DNA of 64,000 bases from an uncultured Porticoccus sp. (GCA_947259505.1 CAMYLT010000008.1:310001-374000); one strand, 5' to 3'; counted from the first letter of the stretch, positions 45,557 to 55,538 are shown. The notes: generated from the sequence alone by a model not told the origin. Program-made: numbers and translations.

Positions 45557-46756
45557 ATGGCAGATCGAGAACAAGACAATCCTCTGGCGGGCGCAGCCCT
45601 GGATACTCTGGCCGTTCGGGCAGGCCATGTGCGCACGGCGGAAGGGGAACATGGAGAGCCGCTATTCCTGACCTCCAGTTATGTCTTTGCCAGCGCCGAA
45701 GAGGCGGCGGCGCGTTTTTCCGGTGAGCAGCCCGGTAACGTCTACTCCCGCTATACCAATCCTACCGTACGCACTTTTGAGGAGCGTATTGCCGCCCTGG
45801 AAGGGGCAGAACAGGCTGTGGCGACGGCCTCGGGTATGGCCGCCATTCTCAGCACCTGCGTCGCACTGCTGAAGGCGGGTGATCATGTGGTCTGTTCTCG
45901 AGACGTATTTGGTACCACCACCGTCTTGATGGATAAATACCTGGGCAAGTTCGGGGTCGACAGCACCTTTGTGCCGGTTACCGACCTGGAGCAGTGGCGA
46001 GCGGCTATGCGCCCGGAAACCAAAATACTGTTTCTGGAGACTCCATCCAACCCACTCAATGAAGTGGCGGACATTCAGGCGCTGGCCAAGCTTGCCCATG
46101 ACCATGGAGCCTGGTTGGTAGTGGATAACTGCCTCTGTACGCCTGCACTGCAACTTCCGCTGAAACTGGGTGCCGACCTGGTGGTGCATTCCGCCACCAA
46201 GTATCTGGATGGCCAGGGCCGCTGTCTGGGCGGTGTGGTGTGTGGCCGACGTGAGCTGGTAAACGAGGTACTATCGTTTATTCGCACTGCTGGTCCTTCG
46301 ATGAGTCCCTTCAATGCATGGGTATTTCTGAAAGGATTGGAAACCCTGCGTTTGCGGATGGATGCCCACTCGGTTAGCGCATTGAGCCTGGCCAAGTGGC
46401 TGCAGCAGCAGCCGACAGTAGAAAAAGTATTTTATGCCGGTTTACCTGATCATCCCGGACATGAGTTGGCAGCCAAACAGCAACGTGGCTTTGGTGGGGT
46501 GTTGTCATTCCGTGTTAAAGGTGGGCGGGAGCAGGCTTGGCAGGTGATCGATAGCACCCGCATTCTCTCGTTGACGGCTAATCTGGGGGACGCTAAAACC
46601 ACTATTGTTCATCCAGCCACAACGACCCATGGACGCCTCAGTGACGAACAGAAAACTGCGTCGGGCATTACTGAAAACTTGATCCGTATCGCAGTTGGCC
46701 TTGAGGATATCGAGGATATTAAAGCGGATCTGCAGCGCGGGCTGTCAGCGATCTGA
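45557..46756 (+). CDS. metZ: O-succinylhomoserine sulfhydrylase MetZ
   Basis: This 399-aa Cys/Met-metabolism PLP enzyme makes homocysteine directly from O-succinylhomoserine and sulfide. It has SRYTNPTVRTFEERIAALEGAE, the PLP Lys in HSATKYLDGQGRCLGG, and the family end SVGLEDIEDI-like AVGLEDIEDIKADL. It supplies methionine through the direct sulfhydrylation route typical of Pseudomonas. Confidence 0.93.
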   Translation: MADREQDNPLAGAALDTLAVRAGHVRTAEGEHGEPLFLTSSYVFASAEEAAARFSGEQPGNVYSRYTNPTVRTFEERIAALEGAEQAVATASGMAAILSTCVALLKAGDHVVCSRDVFGTTTVLMDKYLGKFGVDSTFVPVTDLEQWRAAMRPETKILFLETPSNPLNEVADIQALAKLAHDHGAWLVVDNCLCTPALQLPLKLGADLVVHSATKYLDGQGRCLGGVVCGRRELVNEVLSFIRTAGPSMSPFNAWVFLKGLETLRLRMDAHSVSALSLAKWLQQQPTVEKVFYAGLPDHPGHELAAKQQRGFGGVLSFRVKGGREQAWQVIDSTRILSLTANLGDAKTTIVHPATTTHGRLSDEQKTASGITENLIRIAVGLEDIEDIKADLQRGLSAI

Positions 46757-46814
46757 TTTCAGGATTGGAGCGTCAGGCCCAAGCTGTTGTTCTCCGACAA
46801 AGGAAGAGGACTTT

Positions 46815-47741
46815 ATGCAAGGGGTTGTAGACAAGCTGGTAGCTGCCGTGGGAACGGTACTGATTGGCAAGGATGAGCAGATCAGGTTGGCGTTAGCCTG
46901 TCTCTTCGCTCGCGGACACCTGCTGATCGAAGATTTGCCTGGCATGGGTAAAACCACTTTGGCCCATGGATTGGCAAAGGTCCTGGGGCTTTCCTTCAGT
47001 CGTATTCAGTTCACCAGCGACCTTCTGCCTGCCGATATCCTTGGTGTTTCCATTTACGATCGTCATCACAGCAAGTTTGAATTTCATCCCGGTCCCGTAT
47101 TCAGTCAGCTGCTGCTAGCAGATGAAATCAACCGTACTACTCCCAAGACTCAGAGCGCATTGCTCGAGGCCATGGCAGAGGGGCAGGTCACTGTCGAAGG
47201 GGAAACCCGGGCACTGCCAACACCTTTTTTTGTCATTGCCACCCAGAATCCAGCCAGTCAGGCCGGGACTTATCCCCTCCCTGAGTCTCAACTGGATCGC
47301 TTCTTGATGCGTATCGCATTGGGTTATCCGGACCCGCAGTCAGAGCGCCAGTTACTTTCGGGTGTCGATCCCCGTAGCCGACTGGCAGAACTCAAGGCAA
47401 TGCTCAGTCCGGGTCAATTATTGCAAATCCAACAGAAGGTCAACGAAGTGAAAGCATCGGAGAGCCTGGTGGATTATCTACAGCGATTGGTGCAATACAC
47501 TCGAGATGAACCGGGATTTCATTGTGGGTTATCGCCGCGTGGTGCGCTGGCTGTGTTGCAATGCGCCCGCGCCTGGTCCTTGATACATGGCCGCCATTAT
47601 GTGATTCCCGAAGATGTACAGGCAGTTTTCCCTGCCGTGGCGGCTCACCGCCTCAGTGCAGAAGGCGAGCACGCTGGTATGGACAGCGATGCGCTGGTCC
47701 GTCGGGTGTTGAACGCGGTCGATATTATTGATGTCAGCTGA
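46815..47741 (+). CDS. MoxR-family AAA+ ATPase
   Basis: This 308-aa AAA+ ATPase has Walker A EDLPGMGKTTL, Walker B LLLADEINRTTPKTQSALLEAM and sensor ATQNP. MoxR proteins act as chaperones with DUF58 and von Willebrand partners. Here it forms a short unit with DUF58 and TgpA genes. ATG 46815 with GAGGA is preferred to the track start inside metZ. Confidence 0.92.
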   Translation: MQGVVDKLVAAVGTVLIGKDEQIRLALACLFARGHLLIEDLPGMGKTTLAHGLAKVLGLSFSRIQFTSDLLPADILGVSIYDRHHSKFEFHPGPVFSQLLLADEINRTTPKTQSALLEAMAEGQVTVEGETRALPTPFFVIATQNPASQAGTYPLPESQLDRFLMRIALGYPDPQSERQLLSGVDPRSRLAELKAMLSPGQLLQIQQKVNEVKASESLVDYLQRLVQYTRDEPGFHCGLSPRGALAVLQCARAWSLIHGRHYVIPEDVQAVFPAVAAHRLSAEGEHAGMDSDALVRRVLNAVDIIDVS

Positions 47742-47775
47742 AACCTCTCCAGTGGCAGATTAAAGGACAGGATAC

Positions 47776-48756
47776 GTGGCAGTGTCAGTTCGGGGTTTTT
47801 TTCAGCAGCGCTTTTCACGCTGGCTTGCCCGTCGGTTACCGCCTTCTTCAGCTGTCTCCCTGGGGCGGCGCAACCTGTTTATTTTCCCTTCTGCCACGGG
47901 CTTCGCATTCCTGCTGTTGATCGGACTTTGCTGGCTGGCGGCGACCAATTATGAGAACAATCTTGTCTTCGGCATAACCTGTCTGTTGGCATCGCTCTTT
48001 GTGGTGTCCATTCTGCACAGCTTTGCCAATCTTTCCGGCCTCACTGTGAGCTGCCTCAAGGTCACACCGGGTTTTGCTGACAAAACGCTGACGGTGGAGC
48101 TGTTATTGCGCCAGCCACGGTCCCGCTTTCGCGATGGACTGGGTTGTTCCTTCGCTGGATCTGAGAAGGTGATGGCGGCAATGTCCGGCGTAACAGAGTG
48201 TCGCGTTAAATTAACGGTTCCCGCACCGCAGCGAGGACTGCATGACCCCGGTCGTCTACGCATCGAGAGTATCTACCCAGTGGGATTGCTGCGCGCCTGG
48301 ACCTATGTGGATCTGGCGATACGGGGCCTGGTGTATCCGCGACCGTTATTTCCTGACTCATACCCACCGGGCAGACGTACTACCGGTGAAGGATTACTAC
48401 AGGGAGGTGAAGGTGGTGATGACTTTGTGGGCTTGAATCGCTACCGTCCGGGCGATTCCCTCAAGCATGTGGCCTGGAAACATTATGCCCGTGAGCAGGG
48501 GTTGTATACCAAGCACTATGGAGATGTGCTCGACCGACAGCTATGGCTGGACTGGGATCAGTTTCCGGGACTTGACCGGGAGGCAAGGCTGTCGAGATTA
48601 TGCGGGTTGCTGTTGCAAATTGTGCCGTTAGGGCAGCCCTATGGTCTGCGTTTGCTTGGATTGGTGCTAGAACCTGCGATGGGCGACGCACACCGGCAAC
48701 GGGTGTTGGCGGAACTTGCCCTGTTCGAAATCCCCAACAGGGAGGGTTTCTTGTGA
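47776..48756 (+). CDS. DUF58 membrane protein
   Basis: This 326-aa protein has two N-terminal membrane helices (FLLLIGLCWLAATNY; LVFGITCLLASLFVVSIL) and a C-terminal DUF58/vWA-like domain with GGEGGDDFVGLNRYRPGDSLKHVAWKHYAR. It starts at GTG 47776 and its stop overlaps the next start (GTGA). Partner of the MoxR ATPase by context. Confidence 0.88.
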   Translation: MAVSVRGFFQQRFSRWLARRLPPSSAVSLGRRNLFIFPSATGFAFLLLIGLCWLAATNYENNLVFGITCLLASLFVVSILHSFANLSGLTVSCLKVTPGFADKTLTVELLLRQPRSRFRDGLGCSFAGSEKVMAAMSGVTECRVKLTVPAPQRGLHDPGRLRIESIYPVGLLRAWTYVDLAIRGLVYPRPLFPDSYPPGRRTTGEGLLQGGEGGDDFVGLNRYRPGDSLKHVAWKHYAREQGLYTKHYGDVLDRQLWLDWDQFPGLDREARLSRLCGLLLQIVPLGQPYGLRLLGLVLEPAMGDAHRQRVLAELALFEIPNREGFL

Positions 48757-50762
48757 CACCCTCATGGCAGATCCGCCGCCATGCACTGTTCTGGTTGTTA
48801 ACCGCTTATGCCGCCGTGATAGCCCTCCATGCGGAACACTTGCCCCGTTGGATACTGGTTGCAGCGGTAATTGCCGCATGCTGGCGTATCCAGTGTTTCA
48901 GGGGCGCTTGGCCGCTACCTGGCAGACCGTTAAAGCTGGGGCTGTTAGCCATGTGTTTGACGGGCTTGCTGCTGGAATATGGTAACCCCATTGGGCTTGA
49001 GCCGATGGTGGCGCTATTGGTTAGTGCCTACGTCATGAAGTTACTGGAAATGGTCCATCGCCGTGATGCCTATCTGGTGGTGTTGCTGGCCTTTTTTGTG
49101 GCGGCACTGGCTGCCCTGTTTGACCAATCCATCTCGGGAGCGGGGTATGTCCTAGGTTGCCTGCTGTTGGTCCTCGCCGCTCTGATCGGGTTGCACCAAA
49201 GTGATACGACCTCCGGCAGACTTCGTCCTCTACGGGGTGCTGCGGCATTGTTGTTCCAGGCCATGCCGTTGATGATCCTGATGTTTTTACTCATGCCCCG
49301 TGTCGGCGCGTTATGGTCGGTTCCTATTCAGACCCACAAGGCGAAAACTGGCGTCACCGATACGATGTCGCCGGGGGATTTCAGCCAGTTGGGTCGCTCG
49401 GCCGAGCTGGCTTTTCGGGTCACTTTTGACGGCGCTATCCCTCCCCAGCGCCAGCTGTATTGGCGTGGCCTGGTTCTGTCGAAGTTCGATGGCAGAGTCT
49501 GGTCTCGGACTTTTCGCACCAGTCTGGATGATGGCGCTCTGCTGCAATGGTATGGCCAGCAACCAAAACATTGGGATCAATTGATTGAGCGTCGAGGTGA
49601 CCCGTTGCGCTATTCAGTGGTGATTGAGCCAACCCAGCAACCCTGGCTTTATGCCCTGAATACGGCTTTACCAGGAGGCCGTGGAGTGGCGCTGACCCGG
49701 GATTTCCGCTTGATATCCGCCCAACCGGTTACCAGTAAGCAGCAATACCAAGTGATCAGTTGGCTTGATTACCGTGTTGAGTCGGCGAACCTGTCCCCAG
49801 ATCGACGCAAGATCGAGTTGCAGCTGCCCGATGGCTTTAATCCCCGAGCAGTGGCCTTGGCTCAACGCTGGCGCCGTCTGGAAAGTGATGATCGCGCATT
49901 GGTGCAACGAGTGCTCAACCTCTACAACCGCGAGTTCATCTACACCTTGCAGCCGCCTTTGTTGGGCAGGGATTCAGTGGATGAATTCCTGTTCGATACC
50001 CAGCGGGGGTTTTGTGAACATTTTGCCGGTAGCTTCGTATTTTTGATGCGTGCGGCGGGGATTCCCGCTCGAGTCGTGGCTGGTTATCAGGGTGGCGAAC
50101 GCCACCCAGACGGCTATCTGTCGGTGCGCCAGTACGATGCCCATGCCTGGGCTGAGGTTTGGTTACCAGATGAGGGTTGGGTTTCGATTGACCCTACCGC
50201 CCATGTGGCCCCGGAGCGCATAGAAGGGGATATTCAGACACTACTGGGGGATGAAGAGGGCTTCCTTGCAGATTCTCCAGCGTCATTGATGCGCTTTCGC
50301 CATATTGGCTGGATTAACCGTTTGAGGCTGGATATGGAGGCACTGAATTACCACTGGGCACTCTGGGTGCTGGGCTACGACCAGAAACAGCAGTCATTCT
50401 TGCGCGGCTTGCTAGGTGATACCTCGCCGTTGCGAATCGCACTGGCGCTGCTGGGTACCGGCGGTGGACTGGTTTTGCTGATTGGACTGTGGAAGCTCAT
50501 TCCAGACCGTCCCAAGCCGCTCGATCCCCTAGATCGGCAGTTTCAGGCACTTTGCCGCAAGCTGGAGAGAGGGGGCTGCGCTCGGCTATCTGGTGAAGGG
50601 CCGCGCGCGTTTGCCGAGCGTATTGGCCTGGAGCAGCCTGAACTGGCGGAGCAGGTGATGGCCATCAGTCGGGCTTATGAAGGCATGCGCTATGGTGAGC
50701 AAGCGTCACAACCCGAGTTGCTGGCCAAGGCAGTGAAACGACTCCCAGCGATACGGCGTTGA
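48753..50762 (+). CDS. tgpA: Membrane transglutaminase-like protease/transferase TgpA
   Basis: This 669-aa protein begins with about six membrane helices and an N-terminal DUF3488 (TgpA_N) domain. A periplasmic transglutaminase core follows, with Cys in GFCEHFAGSFVFLMRAAGIPARVVAGY, His in YDAHAWAEVW and Asp in WVSIDPTA, then a last membrane helix and DUF4129-like tail. TgpA is essential in P. aeruginosa, where it sits in the same moxR–DUF58–tgpA cluster; its substrate is not known. Start GTG 48753 (GTGA overlap). Confidence 0.92.
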   Translation: MTPSWQIRRHALFWLLTAYAAVIALHAEHLPRWILVAAVIAACWRIQCFRGAWPLPGRPLKLGLLAMCLTGLLLEYGNPIGLEPMVALLVSAYVMKLLEMVHRRDAYLVVLLAFFVAALAALFDQSISGAGYVLGCLLLVLAALIGLHQSDTTSGRLRPLRGAAALLFQAMPLMILMFLLMPRVGALWSVPIQTHKAKTGVTDTMSPGDFSQLGRSAELAFRVTFDGAIPPQRQLYWRGLVLSKFDGRVWSRTFRTSLDDGALLQWYGQQPKHWDQLIERRGDPLRYSVVIEPTQQPWLYALNTALPGGRGVALTRDFRLISAQPVTSKQQYQVISWLDYRVESANLSPDRRKIELQLPDGFNPRAVALAQRWRRLESDDRALVQRVLNLYNREFIYTLQPPLLGRDSVDEFLFDTQRGFCEHFAGSFVFLMRAAGIPARVVAGYQGGERHPDGYLSVRQYDAHAWAEVWLPDEGWVSIDPTAHVAPERIEGDIQTLLGDEEGFLADSPASLMRFRHIGWINRLRLDMEALNYHWALWVLGYDQKQQSFLRGLLGDTSPLRIALALLGTGGGLVLLIGLWKLIPDRPKPLDPLDRQFQALCRKLERGGCARLSGEGPRAFAERIGLEQPELAEQVMAISRAYEGMRYGEQASQPELLAKAVKRLPAIRR

Positions 50763-51437
50763 CTACTTGGTCAGCATATTACGCGCGCCCTTGACGAATT
50801 TGTTCGCCTGGTCGTCTTCTTCATACTCGGCAGCAGGGCGTTTGATACCCTTTTGAAAGGCCGGGCGTTGAGCGAGGCGGTCAACCCAACCTGCTAAATG
50901 TGGGAAAGGTTCAATATCCACTCCCGACCAGTTGTGAATGCGCACCCAGGCCCAGTTGGCGATATCGGCAATACTCAACTCATTGGTGAGAAATTCACGG
51001 CCGTTCAAATGGCCATCCAGTACGCCAAACAAACGTTTCACTTCATTCTGGTAGCGGTCGATAGCCGGTTGGTAGGTTTCTTCCCAGTAGCGATACCAGA
51101 CATTTGCCTGCCCCATCATTGGGCCGATGCCGCCCATCTGGAACATCAACCACTGGATAGCCCGGGAGCGCTCCTTGGCATCTTTGGGCAGTAATTGGCC
51201 CGTTTTTTCCGCCAGGTACATGAGGATGGCACCGGACTCAAATACCACAAAGTCATCGTTGGCGCGGTCGACAATGGTAGGAATTCTGCCATTGGGGTTC
51301 AATTTCAGATACCAGGGTTCTTTCTGCTCGTTATCACTGAGAGTGAGTCTGTGCAGCTCGTAGGGCAGATCCAGCTCTTCCAGGGCGATACTGATCTTGT
51401 GTCCGTTGGGTGTGGCGGCAGTATAGAGATCAATCAC
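50763..51437 (-). CDS. yfcG: Nu-class glutathione S-transferase (YfcG-like disulfide-bond oxidoreductase)
   Basis: This 224-aa GST starts [21 protein letters not shown] with the TPNGHK motif of nu-class YfcG/YghU enzymes that bind two GSH and reduce disulfides. [21 protein letters not shown] and a helical C-domain ([14 protein letters not shown]) follow. Its stop abuts the tgpA stop directly, with no spacer and no visible terminator between the converging genes. Confidence 0.9.
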   Translation of the reverse strand: MIDLYTAATPNGHKISIALEELDLPYELHRLTLSDNEQKEPWYLKLNPNGRIPTIVDRANDDFVVFESGAILMYLAEKTGQLLPKDAKERSRAIQWLMFQMGGIGPMMGQANVWYRYWEETYQPAIDRYQNEVKRLFGVLDGHLNGREFLTNELSIADIANWAWVRIHNWSGVDIEPFPHLAGWVDRLAQRPAFQKGIKRPAAEYEEDDQANKFVKGARNMLTK

Positions 51438-51633
51438 GAAACATTTCCTCCCGGTTCAGGTCACCACAGGTTAGGTGCGCGGTTTGTGGTTAGCAAGTAA
51501 ATTATATGTGACAGGGTGGCGGCGATCATGGTTTGCTATTCTGAGAATGGCCTGGATGATGATCCCTGAATTGACGCCGATGCGTTGCTCATTATCAATC
51601 CCGGTTTGAAATCGATTCTGTGGGGTAATTGAC

Positions 51634-52167
51634 GTGTCTATCCAAAAAATTGTTCTAGGTGGCGGCTGCTTCTGGTGCGTTGAGTCAGTTTTTCAAGGCA
51701 TTATTGGCGTTCAGTCTGTGGTATCCGGGTATGCAGGCGGTCAGGATGAGAACCCTTCCTATGAAAACGTTTGTTCAGGGATAACAGGCCATGCGGAAGT
51801 GGTGGAAGTGACGTTTGACAGCTTAATCATCAACCTTGCAGACCTGTTGAAAATATTCTTCACAATTCATGATCCAACCACCCTTAATCGTCAGGGAAAC
51901 GATGTGGGCACTCAGTACAGATCGGTGATTTTTTACGCTGATTCTGAAGAAAAAAGTGTGGCGGAAAGTGTTATTGCGGACTTAAAAAAGAGAGCCGTAT
52001 TTCATGATGAAATTGTGACCACATTAGAGCCTTTGACAACGTTTCATGTGGCGGAAGACTATCATCAAAACTACTTTGAAAAAAATCCCGCAAATCCCTA
52101 CTGTCGATTTTCTATTCCCCCCAAGAGAGCAAAAGTCCTGAAAAACTTTTCAAGTTTTATCAAATAG
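51634..52167 (+). CDS. msrA: Peptide-methionine (S)-S-oxide reductase MsrA
   Basis: This 177-aa enzyme repairs oxidised methionine. The catalytic Cys is in VLGGGCFWCVESVFQGI; DPTTLNRQGNDVGTQYRSVIF and AEDYHQNYFEKNPANPYC are family hallmarks. GTG start at 51634. The gene is visibly AT-richer (about 42% G+C in sampled lines) than tgpA and GST upstream. The 51438-51633 gap shows no gene. Confidence 0.95.
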   Translation: MSIQKIVLGGGCFWCVESVFQGIIGVQSVVSGYAGGQDENPSYENVCSGITGHAEVVEVTFDSLIINLADLLKIFFTIHDPTTLNRQGNDVGTQYRSVIFYADSEEKSVAESVIADLKKRAVFHDEIVTTLEPLTTFHVAEDYHQNYFEKNPANPYCRFSIPPKRAKVLKNFSSFIK

Positions 52168-52224
52168 TAACGTGCTTATGAAATGTTTCTCGGCACCGCT
52201 CTGGCATCCAGTTGGCGCTGTGAT

Positions 52225-52236
52225 GGATATATATCC
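52225..52236. repeat. 12-bp perfect palindrome upstream of the antiporter gene
   Basis: GGATATATATCC in the 135-bp gap between msrA and the antiporter; it may be an operator or chance AT-rich sequence. Confidence 0.35.
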
Positions 52237-52302
52237 TGGCGTTAAAACCTACTACATAATAAACCCGGTTAATTACTCGATACGCCCAATGGTTTTTTTA
52301 TC

Positions 52303-54144
52303 ATGAATGATCTTGTCATTATTCTGGCGAGTGTTGGTCTGCTTTCGATTGGCTGCCAGTATTTGGCCTATAGAATAAAAATTCCGGCTATTTTACCGCT
52401 GCTCATCTGTGGCCTGCTTGTCGGTCCCGTTACTGGATTGCTTAATCCAGATGCGGTCTTTGGTGATCTTTTCTTCCCCATCGTTTCATTAGCCGTTGCG
52501 GTGATTCTATTTGACGGTGCACTAACCTTAAAGTTTGAAGACCTGGCCGGACATGGCAGCATGGTCCGCAATCTGTGCACCATTGGCGCATTAACCACCT
52601 GGCTTAGCATTACCCCGGTCGCACATTATGCCCTCGGCATACCCTGGTCCCTGGCATTTCTCTTTGGCGCCATCACAACGGTGACGGGGCCGACCGTCAT
52701 TGTCCCGATGCTGCGGTCGGTTCGCCCGACATTTAAAATTTCGAATATTCTGCGTTGGGAGGGCATTGTCATCGACCCTATTGGCGCGTTACTCGCCGTT
52801 TTGGTCTATGAATTTATCGTCGCCTCCCAGCATGCATTCGCACACACAGTCATGGCCTTTGGGCTAAGTGTTGGTGTGGGGTTGGGAATAGGGCTGAGTA
52901 CCGGCTACAGCCTGGGGATAATGATCAAGAAAAACTGGGTACCGCATTATCTGCTGAACACCGCTGTACTCACTTTGATGCTTGCTGCGTACGCATTTTC
53001 CAACGAACTCGCGCACGAATCCGGACTGCTTGCCGTCACGGTTATGGGCATCTGCATGGCGAACATGAAAGACGTAGATGTGGATGACATTTTAGAATTT
53101 AAAGAGACGCTTAGCGTATTACTCATATCCGCACTGTTCATACTGCTGGCCGCCAAACTGGACTATCACGCGATCACCTCACTTGGCCATGGCATTTTCT
53201 GGGTGCTGTTGGCCGTTATTCTGATTGCCAGACCGTTGTCGGTATTATTTTCATCAATCAACACGGGTCTGAATTGGAAGGAAATCGCTTTATTGAGCTG
53301 GATAGCGCCTCGAGGAATTGTCGCTGCTGCGGTTTCTGCACTGTTCGCCTTCAAGTTGGAAATAATAGGCCATGAACAGGCTGCGTTACTTGTGCCGCTG
53401 GTATTTTCTGTGATTATTTTCACTGTCGTTTTACAAAGCTTAACGGCAGCCCATGTAGCACGATTTCTCGGTCTAAGAAGTCCCAAGCCCAACGGCATTT
53501 TAATATTTGGGGCAGGCAAGTTTTCGCGTCTGTTAGCTAAGGAATTAATCAGTAAAGATATTCCAGTTATCATTGCCGACACCAACTGGGATGCTATTCG
53601 AGAATCCCGGATGGACAGCATTCCTACCTATTATGGCAACCCTATTTCCGAGCATGCCAAACGTACCCTGGAATTGGCGATTGTAGGTAAAGTGCTGGTG
53701 ATCTCGCCATACCGACAATTAAATCCGCTCATCATGTACCACTTTGAGTACGACTTAGGTAAAGACAACGTGTTGGGATTGCCCAGTGGCGAGCAGGAAT
53801 CAAGAGAAAGCCATAAGCTTTCTGAAGAATACGCAAAAAAACTGTGTCTCTTCTCGGATAAAGCTTCATACAGCCGCCTCGCCAGCCTTGTCGCAAAGGG
53901 TGCGGTGATTAAAACCACCAAGCTCAGCGATTCTTTTACTCTGGAAGAGTATGAAAAGACCTATAAGGATCGAGCCTATCGGTTGTTTGCGATGGATCCA
54001 CTCGATAAGTTATTTATCTACACAGGATCAAGCACTTTCAAGCCCAGTGCAGGCTGGCAAATAATCAGCCTGGTGGTTTCAGAAAATGGCGACACTGAAG
54101 TGATCCCCGGCGCTGAGACAGCACGAGAAAGCCCTGCCCATTGA
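52303..54144 (+). CDS. CPA1-type Na+(K+)/H+ antiporter with TrkA-N domain
   Basis: This 613-aa inner-membrane antiporter has about 12 helices in the Na_H_exchanger domain (about residues 5-390; the ion-site region reads VIDPIGALLAVLVYEF). A cytoplasmic TrkA-N/RCK-like nucleotide-binding domain follows, beginning ILIFGAGKFSRLLAKELISK. Such fusions are gated by NAD(H) or other nucleotides and act in pH or salt homeostasis. The family is NhaP/NhaP2-like. It lies in an AT-richer segment with msrA. Confidence 0.9.
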   Translation: MNDLVIILASVGLLSIGCQYLAYRIKIPAILPLLICGLLVGPVTGLLNPDAVFGDLFFPIVSLAVAVILFDGALTLKFEDLAGHGSMVRNLCTIGALTTWLSITPVAHYALGIPWSLAFLFGAITTVTGPTVIVPMLRSVRPTFKISNILRWEGIVIDPIGALLAVLVYEFIVASQHAFAHTVMAFGLSVGVGLGIGLSTGYSLGIMIKKNWVPHYLLNTAVLTLMLAAYAFSNELAHESGLLAVTVMGICMANMKDVDVDDILEFKETLSVLLISALFILLAAKLDYHAITSLGHGIFWVLLAVILIARPLSVLFSSINTGLNWKEIALLSWIAPRGIVAAAVSALFAFKLEIIGHEQAALLVPLVFSVIIFTVVLQSLTAAHVARFLGLRSPKPNGILIFGAGKFSRLLAKELISKDIPVIIADTNWDAIRESRMDSIPTYYGNPISEHAKRTLELAIVGKVLVISPYRQLNPLIMYHFEYDLGKDNVLGLPSGEQESRESHKLSEEYAKKLCLFSDKASYSRLASLVAKGAVIKTTKLSDSFTLEEYEKTYKDRAYRLFAMDPLDKLFIYTGSSTFKPSAGWQIISLVVSENGDTEVIPGAETARESPAH

Positions 54145-54152
54145 TCCATCTG

Positions 54153-54182
54153 AAAAAACGGCCTGTGCGGGGGTTCCCGCAC
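54153..54182 (-). terminator. Probable terminator of the ferritin-like gene
   Basis: On the minus strand GTGCGGG-AACC-CCCGCAC is followed after six bases (AGGCCG) by TTTTTT. Confidence 0.55.
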
Positions 54183-54254
54183 TGACGATTATGATCCCGC
54201 GTGCAGGCATGGCCTCCGCGGCAGCGGCATCACTTGTCAGAATTCCGGTCGACG

Positions 54255-54704
54255 CTAACCTTTGTATGCCTTTATATCACCGGGCTTGCGCAACATCTTG
54301 TTGACTTCGGCCTCGTGCACTTCCTCTTCGAAAATCATGCGGCGGGCGTATTCTTCCAGCATCACGGAATTGTCTTTCACCAGTTCCAAAAGGTCGTAAT
54401 ACAGCGCTTTGGCCTGTCCCTCCTGTTCAAGGGATTCCCGCAGAATATCGCCGATATCGTGCTGGTGGGTTTCCAGCAGGGGGCCGATACCCAGTGACGG
54501 ATGGCCGCCGAGGGCGGTAATCATCTCACCAGCTTCCTGAGCATGAATGATGCTGCTGTCGGCCTCGGAGCGCAGCCAGCTGACGATGGGTATGCGGTTG
54601 TAGCCGAACACCATCAGCGCGTAGTGGTTGTAGCGCACCACGCCGGCCATCTCAAATTCCATGATTTTGTTGAGCAACTCGACAATTTTATCCTGGTGTT
54701 TCAT
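54255..54704 (-). CDS. Ferritin-like (bacterioferritin-type) diiron protein
   Basis: This 149-aa four-helix protein shows diiron ligands in the expected order: Glu in LNKIMEFEMAGVVRYNHYA, Glu/His in EADSSIIHAQEAGE, Glu in ESLEQEGQAKALYYDLL and Glu/His in IFEEEVHEAEV. It is a bit shorter than classical Bfr and the haem-ligand Met is not assured, so it is named only ferritin-like. Iron storage or peroxide detoxification is expected. Single gene with its own leader (GGAGGGAGG site before ATG). Confidence 0.85.
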   Translation of the reverse strand: MKHQDKIVELLNKIMEFEMAGVVRYNHYALMVFGYNRIPIVSWLRSEADSSIIHAQEAGEMITALGGHPSLGIGPLLETHQHDIGDILRESLEQEGQAKALYYDLLELVKDNSVMLEEYARRMIFEEEVHEAEVNKMLRKPGDIKAYKG

Positions 54705-54803
54705 GGTCCTCCCTCCTCATTTTTTTCGCCCTCGGAAGAACGTCGGGGTTCCTTCTTCAGGATAGACGAGGGGACTAAAGGCGGCCAATGCCGGTTGAAT
54801 GAA

Positions 54804-55538
54804 TCAGCCGTGCAGGGCTTCGGCGATCAACAGCACACCGCAGATGGGCATCAGAATCAGGGTGTAGAGACGGAAACGGTCGGTATTGATCCTGACCAAG
54901 TGGCGATGGGCCAGCCAAGCGCCAACCGCGCCGCTGAGACCGATCAGCAGGCCGTAGCCGGCAATCTCCAGGGTCATCACCCCAAAGCCGGTGTAGGCCA
55001 GCAGCTTGGTCAGTTGCAGCGCCAGGGAGTTAATGGCCTTGGTGGCCACCAGTTGTTCCTTTTCCAGACCGTAGTTGAGCATAAAGGGGTTTTGCACCGG
55101 ACCGGTGCCGCCCACCAGCGCCGACAGGAAGGCAATGACCAGCCCTAGGGGGAAAAACCAGCTGCGCTTCATGGGGAAGGAGCGCCGGGACTTGCCGAAA
55201 CGATACTGGAATATCGTGGAGACGAGAAAGCTCCCAAGCACCATCTGAATCCAGAAAACCGGAAACTGACTGAAAGCCCAGACACCCAGTAATGCGCCGC
55301 AGAGGCTGCCCGGCACCAGCCAGCGGCATACCTGCCAGTCCACCGCATCGCGGAACAGCCAGGCTCGGGAGGGGTTGGCCACAAAGGCACCCACACTGAT
55401 GGCCGGGGCCACCACCTGTGGTCCCAGTAAAAAAATGACCACAGGAATCATCAGCATGGCGGCGCCGCCTGCGGCTACCGTGCTGACAAACCAGGCAACG
55501 GCGCCGGTGGCGATCAGTGTCAGGGCAATCAATATCAT
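54804..55538 (-). CDS. TSUP (TauE/SafE) family permease
   Basis: This membrane protein of 244 aa has about eight helices. The repeated family motifs are WFVSTVAAGGAAMLMIPVV and ALVGGTGPVQNPFML. TSUP proteins move sulfite, sulfonates or other organosulfur anions. The start ATG 55538 overlaps the stop of the sulfurtransferase gene (TGATG), so the two are coupled; together they suggest sulfur-compound handling. The track start at 55583 is rejected. Confidence 0.9.
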   Translation of the reverse strand: MILIALTLIATGAVAWFVSTVAAGGAAMLMIPVVIFLLGPQVVAPAISVGAFVANPSRAWLFRDAVDWQVCRWLVPGSLCGALLGVWAFSQFPVFWIQMVLGSFLVSTIFQYRFGKSRRSFPMKRSWFFPLGLVIAFLSALVGGTGPVQNPFMLNYGLEKEQLVATKAINSLALQLTKLLAYTGFGVMTLEIAGYGLLIGLSGAVGAWLAHRHLVRINTDRFRLYTLILMPICGVLLIAEALHG

